Notes under the pieces: generated by a model
Told to the model about the DNA's origin: nothing
Databases searched by the model: none
Seen by the model: only the letters and a program-made list of their open reading frames with translations
Shown here: positions 28,391-37,446 of the stretch, in pieces
How positions within the stretch are numbered: the stretch's first letter is position 1
Layout: each line of letters opens with the position of its first letter
Origin: Thermosediminibacteraceae bacterium
GTDB lineage: Bacteria > Bacillota > Thermosediminibacteria > Thermosediminibacterales > Thermosediminibacteraceae
DNA: 64,000 nucleotides
Assembly (NCBI GenBank): GCA_021890755.1
Contig: JAKKUQ010000001.1
Coordinates: forward strand, 124,001-188,000
Direction: 5' to 3'
Position numbers and translations under genes: made by a program

Positions 28391-29698
28391 TTATTTATTT
28401 CGACCCTTTATCACAACTGGCGTACCTTCAAGACCAAATCTTTCTCGTATTTTATTTTCAAGATACCTTACATATGAAAAATGCAAAAGTTCTGTGTCGT
28501 TCACCGTAAGAACAATGGTTGGAGGTTTTACTCCTGTCTGGACTGCAGAATATATTTTCAATTTGCGGCCCTTTATGGTTGGAGGAGCCACCATTGCTGT
28601 AGCATCTTCCAATATTTCGTTGAGCGTTTCCTTTTCTATCCTAAAGGTATACTGATCCATGACAAAGCGTATCAATTCCAGGATTTTATTGACCCTCTTT
28701 CTTGTCTTCGCCGAAACAAATACAATTGGCGCATACTGAATAAAAGTCAATTCCTTCCTAATGTTTTCGGTGTACCTGTATATGGTCTTATCATCTTTCT
28801 CTACCAAATCCCATTTATTCACGACTATTATAATGCCCCTTCCGCTTTCATGGGCTATACCTGCTATCTTTTTGTCCTGCTCAGATATTTGCTGAGTGGC
28901 ATCCAGAACCACAAGCACTATGTCAGCTCTTTCTACTGCCTGAATCGCTCTTAAGTTACTGTAAAACTCAATGGATTCCTTAATTCTGCTCTTTCGCCGC
29001 ATTCCTGCCGTATCTATCAGAACCATTTTCTGCCCTTCATACTCGAATGGTGTGTCAATAGCATCCCTTGTTGTACCGGGAATATCGCTTACTATTACCC
29101 TTTCCTCTCCCAGAATAGCATTGACCAAAGATGATTTCCCAACATTTGGCCTTCCTACTACCGCTACTTTTATTACGCTCTCGTCGTATTCTGGTTCATC
29201 ACTTTCACCGATAAACTCCACTATCCTATCTAATAGATCGCCCACATTGGAACCATGAAGGGCAGAAATAAAGATAGGTTCGTCTAATCCCAGCGTGTAA
29301 AATTCGTAAAGCTCGGATTTCAAAGAATAATCGTCAACCTTGTTTATTACCGGAATAATTGGCTTACCGCTTTTTCTAAGGAGCAAGGCCACCTCCCTAT
29401 CTGTAGGTAAAAGCCCCTCCTTTGAATCCATAAGAAAAAGGATGAGATTTGCGCTCTCTATCGCAAATTCCACCTGGCGCCTTACCTGGGTCGTCATTAC
29501 ATCGTTGCTTTCGGGTTCAATACCTCCAGTATCCACGAGGGTAAACTTTTTTCCTCTCCATTCTACCTCGGCATAAATTCTATCCCGGGTTACTCCCGGT
29601 TTATCATCGACGATAGAAATCCTTTTGCCTACAATTCGATTAAACAGCGTGGATTTACCTACATTTGGTCTTCCTACGATAGCCACAGTAAAACTCAT
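28391..29698 (-). CDS. der: Ribosome biogenesis GTPase Der (EngA)
   Basis: Essential GTPase for 50S subunit assembly, with two tandem GTPase domains and a KH-like C-terminus. First domain: [14 protein letters not shown] near residue 8, DTGG near 56, NKVD near 118. Second: [14 protein letters not shown] near 182, [13 protein letters not shown] near 229, NKWD near 294, SAK near 325. C-terminal KH-like domain about 350-435. 435 residues, full length. Its ATG overlaps the stop of the DUF512 gene. Confidence 0.98.
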   Translation of the reverse strand: MSFTVAIVGRPNVGKSTLFNRIVGKRISIVDDKPGVTRDRIYAEVEWRGKKFTLVDTGGIEPESNDVMTTQVRRQVEFAIESANLILFLMDSKEGLLPTDREVALLLRKSGKPIIPVINKVDDYSLKSELYEFYTLGLDEPIFISALHGSNVGDLLDRIVEFIGESDEPEYDESVIKVAVVGRPNVGKSSLVNAILGEERVIVSDIPGTTRDAIDTPFEYEGQKMVLIDTAGMRRKSRIKESIEFYSNLRAIQAVERADIVLVVLDATQQISEQDKKIAGIAHESGRGIIIVVNKWDLVEKDDKTIYRYTENIRKELTFIQYAPIVFVSAKTRKRVNKILELIRFVMDQYTFRIEKETLNEILEDATAMVAPPTIKGRKLKIYSAVQTGVKPPTIVLTVNDTELLHFSYVRYLENKIRERFGLEGTPVVIKGRNK

Positions 29699-31029
29699 GG
29701 CTTTACCCCCAAACTCATCCCTGTAAGTTTTTCCAGAAAATCTTTTCCGTCTATCTTTACCACAATTACTTTCGCACCTAAGCTTCTCTCTACATCGCGA
29801 ACGGTAATTCCGTCCAAAAAAACAGTTTCGTCCTTTAACATTACTTCCGGCAATAGCACTATGTATTGCTCTTTTTTATCCTTTAACCGCTCTTTTAACT
29901 GGTCTATCAAATCTTTACCTGTAATCAAGCCAGCTACAGTCACCGATTCTCCAAAAAAGTTATTTTTTATTGGGCAAATTTCAAATTCCAAATTCTCAAC
30001 GTTTCGCAAACTCGACAATGCCTCACTAAGAAAGCGAAAAGCCGACACTCCTGTTGCTATTTTCACCCACCTTTTTTCAGGCAGTGCCGCTGGTACCCTT
30101 TTTATTAACCTTGCCAGCTGCTCTTTTAAAAGTGGCACCATTCCCACACCGTTTTCCCACTGGGGGAAATCTTCATAGGTCTCAGAAGGTGGAAAATCCC
30201 TCTTTGCAATTTCGTAAAACTCATCTGCCAGAAACACCAGCCGTGTGCCGAAACGCGAAAGGTTACGGTGCTGCAGCAATTCCACTTTCTCGATAATCCT
30301 TTCTGCCTCTTCCTGGGTAAAACGGCGGAGGGGATAAAGGCCTTGCCGGTACTTGGTTATACCCACAGGAACCACAGCTATCGATTGCACCGACGGGTAA
30401 AGGGAGAAAAGGTCTTGCAAAGTTTGATCCAGCACTTCTTTATCGTTTACATCCGGACAAAGGACAATCTGGCAGTGAAAAAAAATGCCATTTTCTTTCA
30501 GGAAGGTTAAGTGGTCCATTATTTTTTCTGCTGCTGGATTTTTTAGCATGGTCTTCCTTATTTTTCCTGATGTGGCATGAACGGATATATAAAGAGGGCT
30601 TAACCTCATTGACACAATCCTTTTTAGGTCTTCTTCCGTTAGGTTGGTAAGCGTTATAAAAGTACCCTCCAGAATTGAAAGGCGGTAATCATCATCTTTA
30701 ACGTATAACGAAGGCCTGAGTCCTTTTGGCATTTGATCAACAAAGCAGAATATGCACTTGTTTTTGCAGCGCATTATACCATCTATCAGCGGATTTTCGA
30801 ATTCTATTCCTAAATCCTCATCAAAATTCTTCTCGATAGTAAGTACTCTTTTTTGTCCTTCTTTTGTTTTAATGTGAATATGCAATATCTCATCGGTAAT
30901 AAGAAACTTGTAATCTATTATATCCTTTATATGTTGACCATTAATCTTTAAAATTTGATCGCCTCTTTTAAGGCCTGCTCTTTCCGCTAAACTTCCTTGC
31001 TTAATCTCTTTTATTACAGCTTTTCTCAA
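29695..31029 (-). CDS. DUF512 family protein: PDZ domain plus radical SAM-like iron-sulfur domain
   Basis: Protein of about 444 residues of unknown function, conserved next to der in Clostridia. The N-terminus is a PDZ domain ([18 protein letters not shown] near 9-26). A CxxxCxxC cluster ([12 protein letters not shown] near 90) follows, typical of radical SAM enzymes, then a TIM-barrel-like region and the DUF512 C-terminus ([17 protein letters not shown] near 360; [17 protein letters not shown] near 395). TTG start at 31029 lies 9 nt after AAAGGGG and starts the PDZ domain directly. Expressed from its own promoter at 31082-31110. Confidence 0.88.
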   Translation of the reverse strand: MRKAVIKEIKQGSLAERAGLKRGDQILKINGQHIKDIIDYKFLITDEILHIHIKTKEGQKRVLTIEKNFDEDLGIEFENPLIDGIMRCKNKCIFCFVDQMPKGLRPSLYVKDDDYRLSILEGTFITLTNLTEEDLKRIVSMRLSPLYISVHATSGKIRKTMLKNPAAEKIMDHLTFLKENGIFFHCQIVLCPDVNDKEVLDQTLQDLFSLYPSVQSIAVVPVGITKYRQGLYPLRRFTQEEAERIIEKVELLQHRNLSRFGTRLVFLADEFYEIAKRDFPPSETYEDFPQWENGVGMVPLLKEQLARLIKRVPAALPEKRWVKIATGVSAFRFLSEALSSLRNVENLEFEICPIKNNFFGESVTVAGLITGKDLIDQLKERLKDKKEQYIVLLPEVMLKDETVFLDGITVRDVERSLGAKVIVVKIDGKDFLEKLTGMSLGVKP

Positions 31030-31081
31030 TGTGAACTGCCCCTTTAAATATAAGCTACTTTTATTCCCAGATATCAATTAT

Positions 31082-31110
31082 ATTATTTCTAAAATAGGGG
31101 GGTAAGTCAA
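31082..31110 (-). promoter_or_regulatory. Internal sigma-A promoter before DUF512-der-gpsA
   Basis: Minus strand TTGACT, exactly 17 nt, AATAAT: each hexamer matches consensus at 5 of 6 positions. The -35 box overlaps the stop codon of the upstream DUF3189 gene. It would supply the essential genes der and gpsA in growing cells independently of the sporulation genes upstream. Confidence 0.7.
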
Positions 31111-31577
31111 GGTTTTACTGAGCTTGTTACCGCTTGCTTTACGTTCTCCACTAGTTTCACGAACTCAAAGTACCTTTCCTGAATACCTCTTATCGTAAGG
31201 GGTCTGCCCAAAGTTACTAAACCTATCCTTCGAGAAAGAATCCCCCCAATTTTGGTCTTCAAATTTACTAGAGGGAGGGTGTCAACAAAAATAATATCTT
31301 TTGTGTCAACTTTGCTTTGTTCCAGGAAACTTATTATAGCCCTTTTTATAAGTTCTCTTTGGTTCATCATTCCAATAATATAAACTTCCATTTCCCTTTC
31401 ATCCCTGCCCATAAAAAAAGGGGTGCCTATTTCAAGGGAATTAGTTTTATCATAATAGGGCAACCTTTCAAATTCCTGATACTTTGGAACTCTGTCTTTT
31501 GGAAGCAAGCCAAGGTGTATGGATGCAGCCACCACCGATGAATGAGCACTTCCATAACAGCAGTAAAAAATTTTCAT
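31107..31577 (-). CDS. DUF3189 family protein, copy A
   Basis: Protein of 156 residues with no signal peptide or membrane helix. N-terminus FYCCYGSAHSSVVAASIHLGL (first 20 residues of interest) matches DUF3189; then RLPYYDK near 43 and YIIGMMNQRELIKRAI near 85. The cysteine/glycine/serine-rich first loop looks like a small ligand or active-site loop but no activity is known. Lies 11 nt after its paralogue and last of the genes following YIEGIA. AAAAGGTGATGAT precedes the ATG. Confidence 0.8.
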   Translation of the reverse strand: MKIFYCCYGSAHSSVVAASIHLGLLPKDRVPKYQEFERLPYYDKTNSLEIGTPFFMGRDEREMEVYIIGMMNQRELIKRAIISFLEQSKVDTKDIIFVDTLPLVNLKTKIGGILSRRIGLVTLGRPLTIRGIQERYFEFVKLVENVKQAVTSSVKP

Positions 31578-31588
31578 ATCATCACCTT

Positions 31589-32032
31589 TTACGGCGATTT
31601 TTTCACTTTGTCAACCAAGCGTTTTATTTTTTCAAAACTTTTCTTGATTCCCATCATTAAAAATAAGGTTCCCAATGTTTTTAGATTTAACCGATGGATC
31701 AAAAAACATCCTATGGAATAAAAGGCATTACCGTAAGGTAAGAGATTGATAAAAATTAGTGACTCTTCTCCCATGTTATAGATAGAAGCAATGCCCTTTA
31801 ATGCCCTTTCTATAACTTCGCCCACTTTTCTTGAGCCCATGACGTAAATTTCGCGGCCCAAATTATCTTTGCCCACATAATAAATCCTGCCTAATTCGCT
31901 TTCCGGTAATTTGCCGAAATAGGGTAACTCAAGAAAGCTGTTGGGATCAAACCCTTTTATGAGCCCTAAATGCAAGGAAGCAGCTACGACTGCCAGGTAG
32001 CTGCCAAAATAGCAGGAATATATTATCCTCAA
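31589..32032 (-). CDS. DUF3189 family protein, copy B (diverged)
   Basis: Protein of 147 residues, clearly paralogous to the next gene: IIYSCYFGSYLAVVAAS aligns without gaps to copy A, then LHLGL, ELPYFGK and VGEVIERALKGI. Residues G9, H12, S13 and S14 of copy A are changed to F, Y, L and A, while the cysteine at position 7 is kept. This suggests the two are not interchangeable, perhaps partners. TTG start, 7 nt after GGAGG. Function unknown. Confidence 0.78.
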   Translation of the reverse strand: MRIIYSCYFGSYLAVVAASLHLGLIKGFDPNSFLELPYFGKLPESELGRIYYVGKDNLGREIYVMGSRKVGEVIERALKGIASIYNMGEESLIFINLLPYGNAFYSIGCFLIHRLNLKTLGTLFLMMGIKKSFEKIKRLVDKVKKSP

Positions 32033-32045
32033 GGTTATTCCTCCA

Positions 32046-32240
32046 TTAGTGCCTTACTATTATATACGACCCGTTTTCCAAGTCATGAACCATTCCCGAA
32101 AGGATTTTTGCAAGATGTAAAGCTATTTTGTTTCTCTCCTCTTCATCTTTGGCGTAAAAAACAGGCACGCCGGAAGCCGGCTGCTTTCCGTCCAAAGTCA
32201 CAACTGCCAGGATAACCTCTTTTACCCCTACATTTTCCAC
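32046..32240 (-). CDS. Small partner protein of YIEGIA (capping complex subunit-like)
   Basis: Protein of 64 residues: VILAVVTLDGKQPASGVPVFYA, then KDEEERNKIALHLAKILSGMVHDL and the end SYIIVRH. It resembles the short protein regularly found directly downstream of YIEGIA-domain genes in spore formers. Soluble, alpha/beta. GTG start with GAGGTGA 4 nt upstream. Nine nt separate it from the YIEGIA gene, so the two are surely coexpressed. Mechanism unknown. Confidence 0.72.
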   Translation of the reverse strand: MENVGVKEVILAVVTLDGKQPASGVPVFYAKDEEERNKIALHLAKILSGMVHDLENGSYIIVRH

Positions 32241-32249
32241 ATGATCACC

Positions 32250-33140
32250 TCAATCCGAGGCTTTCCTTCCCGCTTTTGATTTCAAAGGTTTTCTCCTTGA
32301 ACTTTCAAGAACCGGTACCATTCTCACAGCTTTTATCAGGCTTTCCATATCTTTTTCCATGGGCACTATAACAAGGCCTACTTTGCCAGTCTCAAGATCT
32401 ATTCTTACAAGAGGCATGAAATCCACTTCGTTTACGTCTCTTTTTACACCGAGGAGTGCTGCAACATCATGGGCAATTGCTTGTCTTTGGCCGATGTTTG
32501 CGAGCGTTGCTCTGGCATTATCGTCCTTCGGCTCAATCATCACCGCAAGGCCTTTTTCCATGAAAATTTTCCTCGAAACGGGGTGACCCACGTTCATAAC
32601 TTGAATGTCTTCTATGCACAGAATTGAACCCTGAAAATGGATTTCTGCAGGTCTTACAGTCGCGATATCTCTAATCCTTTTTCTTCTTGTGAATAAGCTT
32701 AGCAGCAAAATCACCACTGCACCTGTAAAAACACCTAGTACCGGTTTTTTAGAAAATTCCACTACCGTGCTTGCCACTAAAGCAGTCAGCATTGCAAGAT
32801 AATTCCTTGATTCAAAAGCTTTGGCTATGTCCTCAATGTAAGCCGCCCCTCTTGGAACCAATTCAGTTTCTTCGATATTTTTTAGACTTTCTCGCTCCAT
32901 ATCTCGAATTTCCCTGAACTGCTGGGCGGCAAGAGCAAGGAAAGTAACTGCTGTGTACTCCTTTGCCACCAGAGCAGGTACTGCCACAGCTCCAAGAAAG
33001 GCTGCTATAAACCCTAAAGCGAGGTGAACGATGTAACCCTGGGGATAGCTGGGATATTGCCGGTAATCAACACGCAATAGATATAACCTGCCCAAGGTTC
33101 CCATCACAAGGCCCACGGATACTACCGCCATATAATCCAT
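32250..33140 (-). CDS. YIEGIA-domain membrane protein (SeaA/YphB-like)
   Basis: Membrane protein of 296 residues. Helices are predicted near 3-20, 38-62, 65-80 and two near 120-150; the signature appears as AAYIEDIAKAFESRNYLAM near 97 (D where the name has G). The C-terminal half (about 155-280) is soluble and ends in a basic tail RRKPLKSKAGRKASD. Relatives are limited to spore formers, and B. subtilis has a similar gene near der-gpsA-spoIVA implicated in spore envelope assembly; I am not certain of the exact orthologue. Located 3 nt after spoIIP. Confidence 0.8.
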   Translation of the reverse strand: MDYMAVVSVGLVMGTLGRLYLLRVDYRQYPSYPQGYIVHLALGFIAAFLGAVAVPALVAKEYTAVTFLALAAQQFREIRDMERESLKNIEETELVPRGAAYIEDIAKAFESRNYLAMLTALVASTVVEFSKKPVLGVFTGAVVILLLSLFTRRKRIRDIATVRPAEIHFQGSILCIEDIQVMNVGHPVSRKIFMEKGLAVMIEPKDDNARATLANIGQRQAIAHDVAALLGVKRDVNEVDFMPLVRIDLETGKVGLVIVPMEKDMESLIKAVRMVPVLESSRRKPLKSKAGRKASD

Positions 33141-33143
33141 ATA

Positions 33144-34307
33144 TCAGCCCTCGTCTTTTTCGTCTTCATTTTTGTCGCCTTTTTCCTTTCGTTTCAATTT
33201 ACCCAAGAAATTAGCAAATTCAGAGCCCCTGAAATTCTCCAGTTTGCTGGAAAGTTCCTTCCAGCCTCCGGTACTTATCAGCATATATGCTATGAAACCT
33301 ATCGCTCCCGCGGCCACAATCCAGAGGAGACTTTTTAAGGCACTTCCTCCCTCGCCGGGAACTTGAGTGTTTCCGCCTTTTCCCGCTGCGGCAGTCTTTT
33401 GATAGTCTTCTCCATAAAGAGTAGTAGCTATGACATCCGCAAGGATCTGAACTCCTTCCTGAGCGTTTTCTCGATAATTAGTATAAGTACCTGCTTCGAC
33501 AAGTATTGCCCGAGGAAAAAGATCTTGATTATAATTGCCTTTTCCGTAAAAAATACCCTTTACCAGTCCCGGGTATTTCTTATCAGCTACAGCCTTTAGC
33601 TGCCATGCAAAATTGTTGATCGTTTTCATCTGTGGATTCTGCCGCCCTACAACTAGTCGAATCTTAGCTACGGGCTTTCCGTTTATATTGCCGGCATATT
33701 CTTCTGCCGGGACTGCATCCCTATGGATGTCTACGATTGCATCAGGGCCTTGTTTTAAAAGCTCCATTGCGGTGCGGCGTGACCGCTGGTATGCAGATGC
33801 GTCATGCGGATCGTGGGGACGTTTTGATAGGATAACATTTATACCTTTTTCCTCGAGGGCTTTTTTCAAAGCCTCACCTACTTTAAAAATTCCACCATTG
33901 TAAGGTATACTAGCTCTACCATCAGTCGGCACATAGGATTCATCACTATGGGTATGGTATATGGCTATCGTCCTCTTCCCTTGGACTCCAGACGTCGTCA
34001 TAACACTTTTGGACTCTATGTTCTGCAAATCGCCAAGCGCCTCTTCGATATTCACTTTTTCTTTAAATCTGGCATAGGCTTTGTCGCCTTCCACTTTAAT
34101 AATTTCATATAGATTGTTTTCTTCGTCTAGGTACTGATCTCCGACGGTGACTACCCTTGCAGTAGCGAATATTTTTTTGTTCGTTTTTTCCTCGTAAACG
34201 GTATAGTATCCTTCTCTTCTCTCATCTTCAGCAAGACACGTTCCTGAATAAAATATGCTCAAAACCAGGGAAAGCACAAAAAGAACTATAAAAAACCTAT
34301 TTTTCAT
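33144..34307 (-). CDS. spoIIP: Stage II sporulation protein P (engulfment peptidoglycan hydrolase)
   Basis: Amidase/endopeptidase that with SpoIID and SpoIIM remodels the septal wall during engulfment. 387 residues: N-terminal signal-anchor (about 2-25), a linker, then the catalytic domain near 112-300 with IYHTHSDESY, ILSKRPHDPHD, VDIHRDAVP and LVEAGTYTN, the zinc-binding amidase-like motifs. Unusually a second membrane helix (about 335-357, LLWIVAAGAIGFIAYMLIST) and a highly charged tail close the protein. ATG at 34307 follows GAAGGTGA and overlaps DUF1614 by 11 nt. Confidence 0.94.
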   Translation of the reverse strand: MKNRFFIVLFVLSLVLSIFYSGTCLAEDERREGYYTVYEEKTNKKIFATARVVTVGDQYLDEENNLYEIIKVEGDKAYARFKEKVNIEEALGDLQNIESKSVMTTSGVQGKRTIAIYHTHSDESYVPTDGRASIPYNGGIFKVGEALKKALEEKGINVILSKRPHDPHDASAYQRSRRTAMELLKQGPDAIVDIHRDAVPAEEYAGNINGKPVAKIRLVVGRQNPQMKTINNFAWQLKAVADKKYPGLVKGIFYGKGNYNQDLFPRAILVEAGTYTNYRENAQEGVQILADVIATTLYGEDYQKTAAAGKGGNTQVPGEGGSALKSLLWIVAAGAIGFIAYMLISTGGWKELSSKLENFRGSEFANFLGKLKRKEKGDKNEDEKDEG

Positions 34308-34938
34308 TTTCTTCACCTTCTTTTTTTTGTTCGATTTTGGTCGTTCCTCCCTGAAGTTTTTCTCTGGCCTCTCCTACCAATTCGCATAAAGCAACTCCTA
34401 TAGTACCTGCGATGACCGCTGCATCAAAAATTCCAGCACCTCCTATAGTGGTCCCTATCGGCCTTCCTGCAAAACCAAGGGCATAGATTATATCGGAAAT
34501 CAAAATGCCCATTACCCCAGCAACAAAGGCACCCCGCCTTGATCTGCCGAAAATATAAGCGATCACACCCGCAAGAAGTGAAAAAACTATAATCGGGTCA
34601 AGATATGTGGTTTCCGGTTCAGCAGGTAACAGCCGGCCCCCGGCATAAACTGCAAGTCCGGTTAATAGCGAGGCTATAATGGCCCTCAATTTTTCTCCAT
34701 CACTATCAGCAGTAACGATGAGGTAAACCGCCAGCGCTATCGGCACTATTCCCCCTCCAACGTTTATTGAAAGCCCCATACCTAGAGGTATGTTGGGCAA
34801 ATAAGTCCCCACAATCATAGCTCCGATAAAACCTATAGCAGCTTTATCTGTCAAGCGCATCCTGTCAAGTACTCTCTGCAAAAGTCCAAAATATATTAAC
34901 ACTGCTAGCACGAGAAGCAGAGTAACTCCTACTGGCAT
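34297..34938 (-). CDS. DUF1614 family membrane protein
   Basis: Membrane protein of 213 residues with about seven helices. Pattern RMRLTDKAAIGFIGAMIVG near 26 and GLSINVGGGIVPIALAVYL near 55 match the DUF1614 family, found beside spoIIP in Clostridia. A short charged C-terminal tail (about 190-213) is cytoplasmic. It is the first gene of the spoIIP unit, 86 nt after the phoU terminator; GGAGTGA precedes the ATG. I saw no convincing sigma-E or sigma-A box upstream. Function unknown. Confidence 0.82.
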   Translation of the reverse strand: MPVGVTLLLVLAVLIYFGLLQRVLDRMRLTDKAAIGFIGAMIVGTYLPNIPLGMGLSINVGGGIVPIALAVYLIVTADSDGEKLRAIIASLLTGLAVYAGGRLLPAEPETTYLDPIIVFSLLAGVIAYIFGRSRRGAFVAGVMGILISDIIYALGFAGRPIGTTIGGAGIFDAAVIAGTIGVALCELVGEAREKLQGGTTKIEQKKEGEENEK

Positions 34939-35024
34939 TTACTTCACTCCTTTCGCAAATTTTTCTTTTTTAGCTTTACCCAAGGCATTTTTATTTATTC
35001 CAGAAGCTTATCTTACTCTACATA

Positions 35025-35054
35025 CAAAAAAGGCAGCCCTTACCAGGCTGCCTT
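35025..35054 (-). terminator. Intrinsic terminator after phoU
   Basis: Arms AGGCAGCC (35031-35038) and GGCTGCCT (35046-35053), 8 bp extended by A:T pairs, 7-nt loop, then TTTTTTG on the minus strand. Four nt after the phoU stop. Confidence 0.9.
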
Positions 35055-35058
35055 TTCA

Positions 35059-35721
35059 TCAATTGTTCAGTTCCTTCTTTTCACCGGTAACAACGTATAT
35101 TATCCATTCCCCAAGATTTGTGGCATGATCGGCAATTCGCTCGAGGAACCTGCCGACGAAGAGAAGTTGAGTGGCCTGAGAAATTGTTCTTGGGTCCTCC
35201 ATCATTATAACCAACAGTTCCCTAAAAATTTGGGAGTAAAGGGTGTCAATTTCATCGTCGGCATCACATACTTTCTGGGCCGCTGACAAATCTTGATTAA
35301 TATAAGCATCCAGCGCATTTTTTACCATTTCACATGTGAGCTGACCCATCTTTGGTATATCGATTAGCGGCTTTATATACTGCTGGTTCAACAATCTTAT
35401 TGTAGTTCTTGCGATATCCACAGCATTGTCAGACATTCTTTCCAAATCGGTAACGATTTTCACTCCTGTAAAAATTACTCGAAGGTCCTTTGCCAAAGGA
35501 TGCTGTCTCGCTATAAGCTTAACACACTTGTCTTCAATCTCGTACTGCATTTTATCCACTTTATCATCGTCTTGAATCACTTTTTGAGCTAGCTTTTCAT
35601 CTTTCTTAACTAGCGATTCCACAGCGTTGTAAATCTGCTGCTCCACTATACTGCCCATTTTCAGAATATCTTGTTGAAGCTCTTCCAGTTCCCTGTCAAA
35701 TGCGGGTCTCGTCGTGGCCAT
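35059..35721 (-). CDS. phoU: Phosphate signalling/transport regulator PhoU
   Basis: Cytoplasmic all-helical protein of 220 residues made of two three-helix repeats, each with the PhoU metal-binding pattern (KVDKMQYEIEDKCVKLIARQ near 60; QKVCDADDEIDTLYSQI near 155). It links the Pst transporter to the histidine kinase and damps PhoR signalling. Here it follows phoR by 19 nt and closes the operon; the pst genes, usually next door, are not in this window. Confidence 0.95.
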   Translation of the reverse strand: MATTRPAFDRELEELQQDILKMGSIVEQQIYNAVESLVKKDEKLAQKVIQDDDKVDKMQYEIEDKCVKLIARQHPLAKDLRVIFTGVKIVTDLERMSDNAVDIARTTIRLLNQQYIKPLIDIPKMGQLTCEMVKNALDAYINQDLSAAQKVCDADDEIDTLYSQIFRELLVIMMEDPRTISQATQLLFVGRFLERIADHATNLGEWIIYVVTGEKKELNN

Positions 35722-35740
35722 TTTACCCTTCCTCCCGACA

Positions 35741-37441
35741 TTACTTAGACCTTTTCAGAGTGAAAATGAATTTACTGCCTTGGTTTAATTTGCTCTCGAC
35801 CCTTATATCACCACCGAAAGATTTAACAAGATGTTTTACAATAGCAAGCCCCAAACCACTGCCGCCCTTCTCAGGAGAACGCGCTTTATCAACCTTGTAA
35901 AACCTTTCAAAAATTCTTGGTAAATCCTCTTCCGGAATCCCTATGCCAGTATCACAAACTCTAAACTCAACCACATCGTCCTTAGGTTCTGCTTCAATCC
36001 AAACCTTTCCGCCTTTTGGAGTATATTTAATGGCATTGTCCAACAAATTAATAAAAACCTGCCTTAGCCAATCCGGGTCAGCCTTAACTTTCGGAAGATC
36101 ATCGGGAATATTCTCAGAAAACGTCAAATCCTTTTCACTAAACCGGTTTTCAAAAAAGAGCATTACTTCTTTTATCAATTCCCCCGCGGAAACATCTCTA
36201 ATTCTAAGCTTTAACTGGTTTGTCTCTATTCTGGAAAGATCCAGCATATTATCTATCAACCTACAGAGTCTTCCTGTCTCCGCATCGATTATCCGCAAAA
36301 ACCTTTTTGTTAATGCCGGATCTTTATAGGCCCCATCAAGCAAAGTTTCTATAAACCCCTTTATCGATGTCAAGGGAGTCCTCAGTTCATGGGAAACATT
36401 CGCAACAAATTCTGAACGCATCCTCTCAAGACGCCTGAGTTCTGTAATGTCTCTCATAAAAATAAAACTGCCTGAAATTTTCCCTTTGTTGTCCCTATAC
36501 GGAGTTATATGAACTTCTAAAATCTGCTCCCGAGGGAGCAAAACTATTTCTTCAGAATAAGAACTACCGTTTTTTATAACATTTCTTACTGCTTCATCCA
36601 GTTCATAATGGCGGATAATACTAATTAGTTTTTTACCAATCGCCGCTTTGGAATGCGCACCTGTGAGTCTGCTTGCTGTGGGATTAATAAGCTTTATTCT
36701 TCTTTCTATATCAACTACAACAACACCGTCAACCATGTTCAGTAACAAATCGTTCATTAAGGATTTTGTTTCTTCTAATTCATCAAGAGTAATTCTCATT
36801 TTTTTTGCAAGCAGGTTCAATTCTCTGCTTAACTTTCCCACTCCATCGCTGGAATCGACGTGAACGGTACTGTTAAAATGGCCTTCTGCAATATTCCTGG
36901 CTGCCTCGATCATCCGCTTTATCTGTTTTACTATGCTAGAATAGGCCTTTTTCCATATAAAAGTTGAGCCTATCAAGCCTAAAAAGGTAAAAATCAGGAA
37001 CAATAATTGTATTTGGGTTATTTTACCAACTTCTTCTGGAGGAAGCCCTACCACAACGGCCCAAACTACCCCATTTTCCAAAAAAACAGCAACCGATGCT
37101 CGAAACTTATCCACGTACTTTTTACCCTTTAAGATATCCCCCAGCGGCAAACCTTCTGTCGGTAGTTCTCCTACCGAAGCTATCTTTTTACCCTGTCCAT
37201 CAACTACAGCAAAGCTCCTCTGGGAATGGTAATAAAATTCTTGCACCAGGCGCTCTACCTCTTGATATTTTCCGGAAGCCAATGGGGTTTTTATAGTTGA
37301 AGCGATAAAAGTAGCCTCAGCCACCAGATCGTCCTGTATATTTTTTAAATAAATACTACTAAAAGCAGAAAAAATGAAAAATAAAATGGCAAAAAATGAA
37401 ATGTTAATAATGTAATTCACCTTAAAGTGCCACTTCAGCAA
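35741..37441 (-). CDS. phoR: Sensor histidine kinase, PhoR type
   Basis: Membrane kinase of about 566 residues. Domains: membrane helix about 10-32, short outside sensor domain about 33-135 with a degenerate PAS-like fold, second helix about 137-160, HAMP about 160-215, PAS about 225-330, HisKA with FVANVSHELRTPLTSIKGF near 345, and HATPase_c with NLLDNAIKYTP, CDTGIGIP and GSGLGLAIVKH near 450-540. The start is TTG at 37441, 8 nt after GGAG; it lies 5 nt from the phoB stop. Expected partner is PhoB/PhoP, encoded just upstream. Confidence 0.93.
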   Translation of the reverse strand: MLKWHFKVNYIINISFFAILFFIFSAFSSIYLKNIQDDLVAEATFIASTIKTPLASGKYQEVERLVQEFYYHSQRSFAVVDGQGKKIASVGELPTEGLPLGDILKGKKYVDKFRASVAVFLENGVVWAVVVGLPPEEVGKITQIQLLFLIFTFLGLIGSTFIWKKAYSSIVKQIKRMIEAARNIAEGHFNSTVHVDSSDGVGKLSRELNLLAKKMRITLDELEETKSLMNDLLLNMVDGVVVVDIERRIKLINPTASRLTGAHSKAAIGKKLISIIRHYELDEAVRNVIKNGSSYSEEIVLLPREQILEVHITPYRDNKGKISGSFIFMRDITELRRLERMRSEFVANVSHELRTPLTSIKGFIETLLDGAYKDPALTKRFLRIIDAETGRLCRLIDNMLDLSRIETNQLKLRIRDVSAGELIKEVMLFFENRFSEKDLTFSENIPDDLPKVKADPDWLRQVFINLLDNAIKYTPKGGKVWIEAEPKDDVVEFRVCDTGIGIPEEDLPRIFERFYKVDKARSPEKGGSGLGLAIVKHLVKSFGGDIRVESKLNQGSKFIFTLKRSK

Positions 37442-37446
37442 AGAAA

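Noticed and set aside
34939-35024. Sigma-E promoter before DUF1614-spoIIP
   Set aside because: No CATACA-like -10 with a KMATATT -35 at the right distance could be found on the minus strand; A/T-rich matches were too weak.
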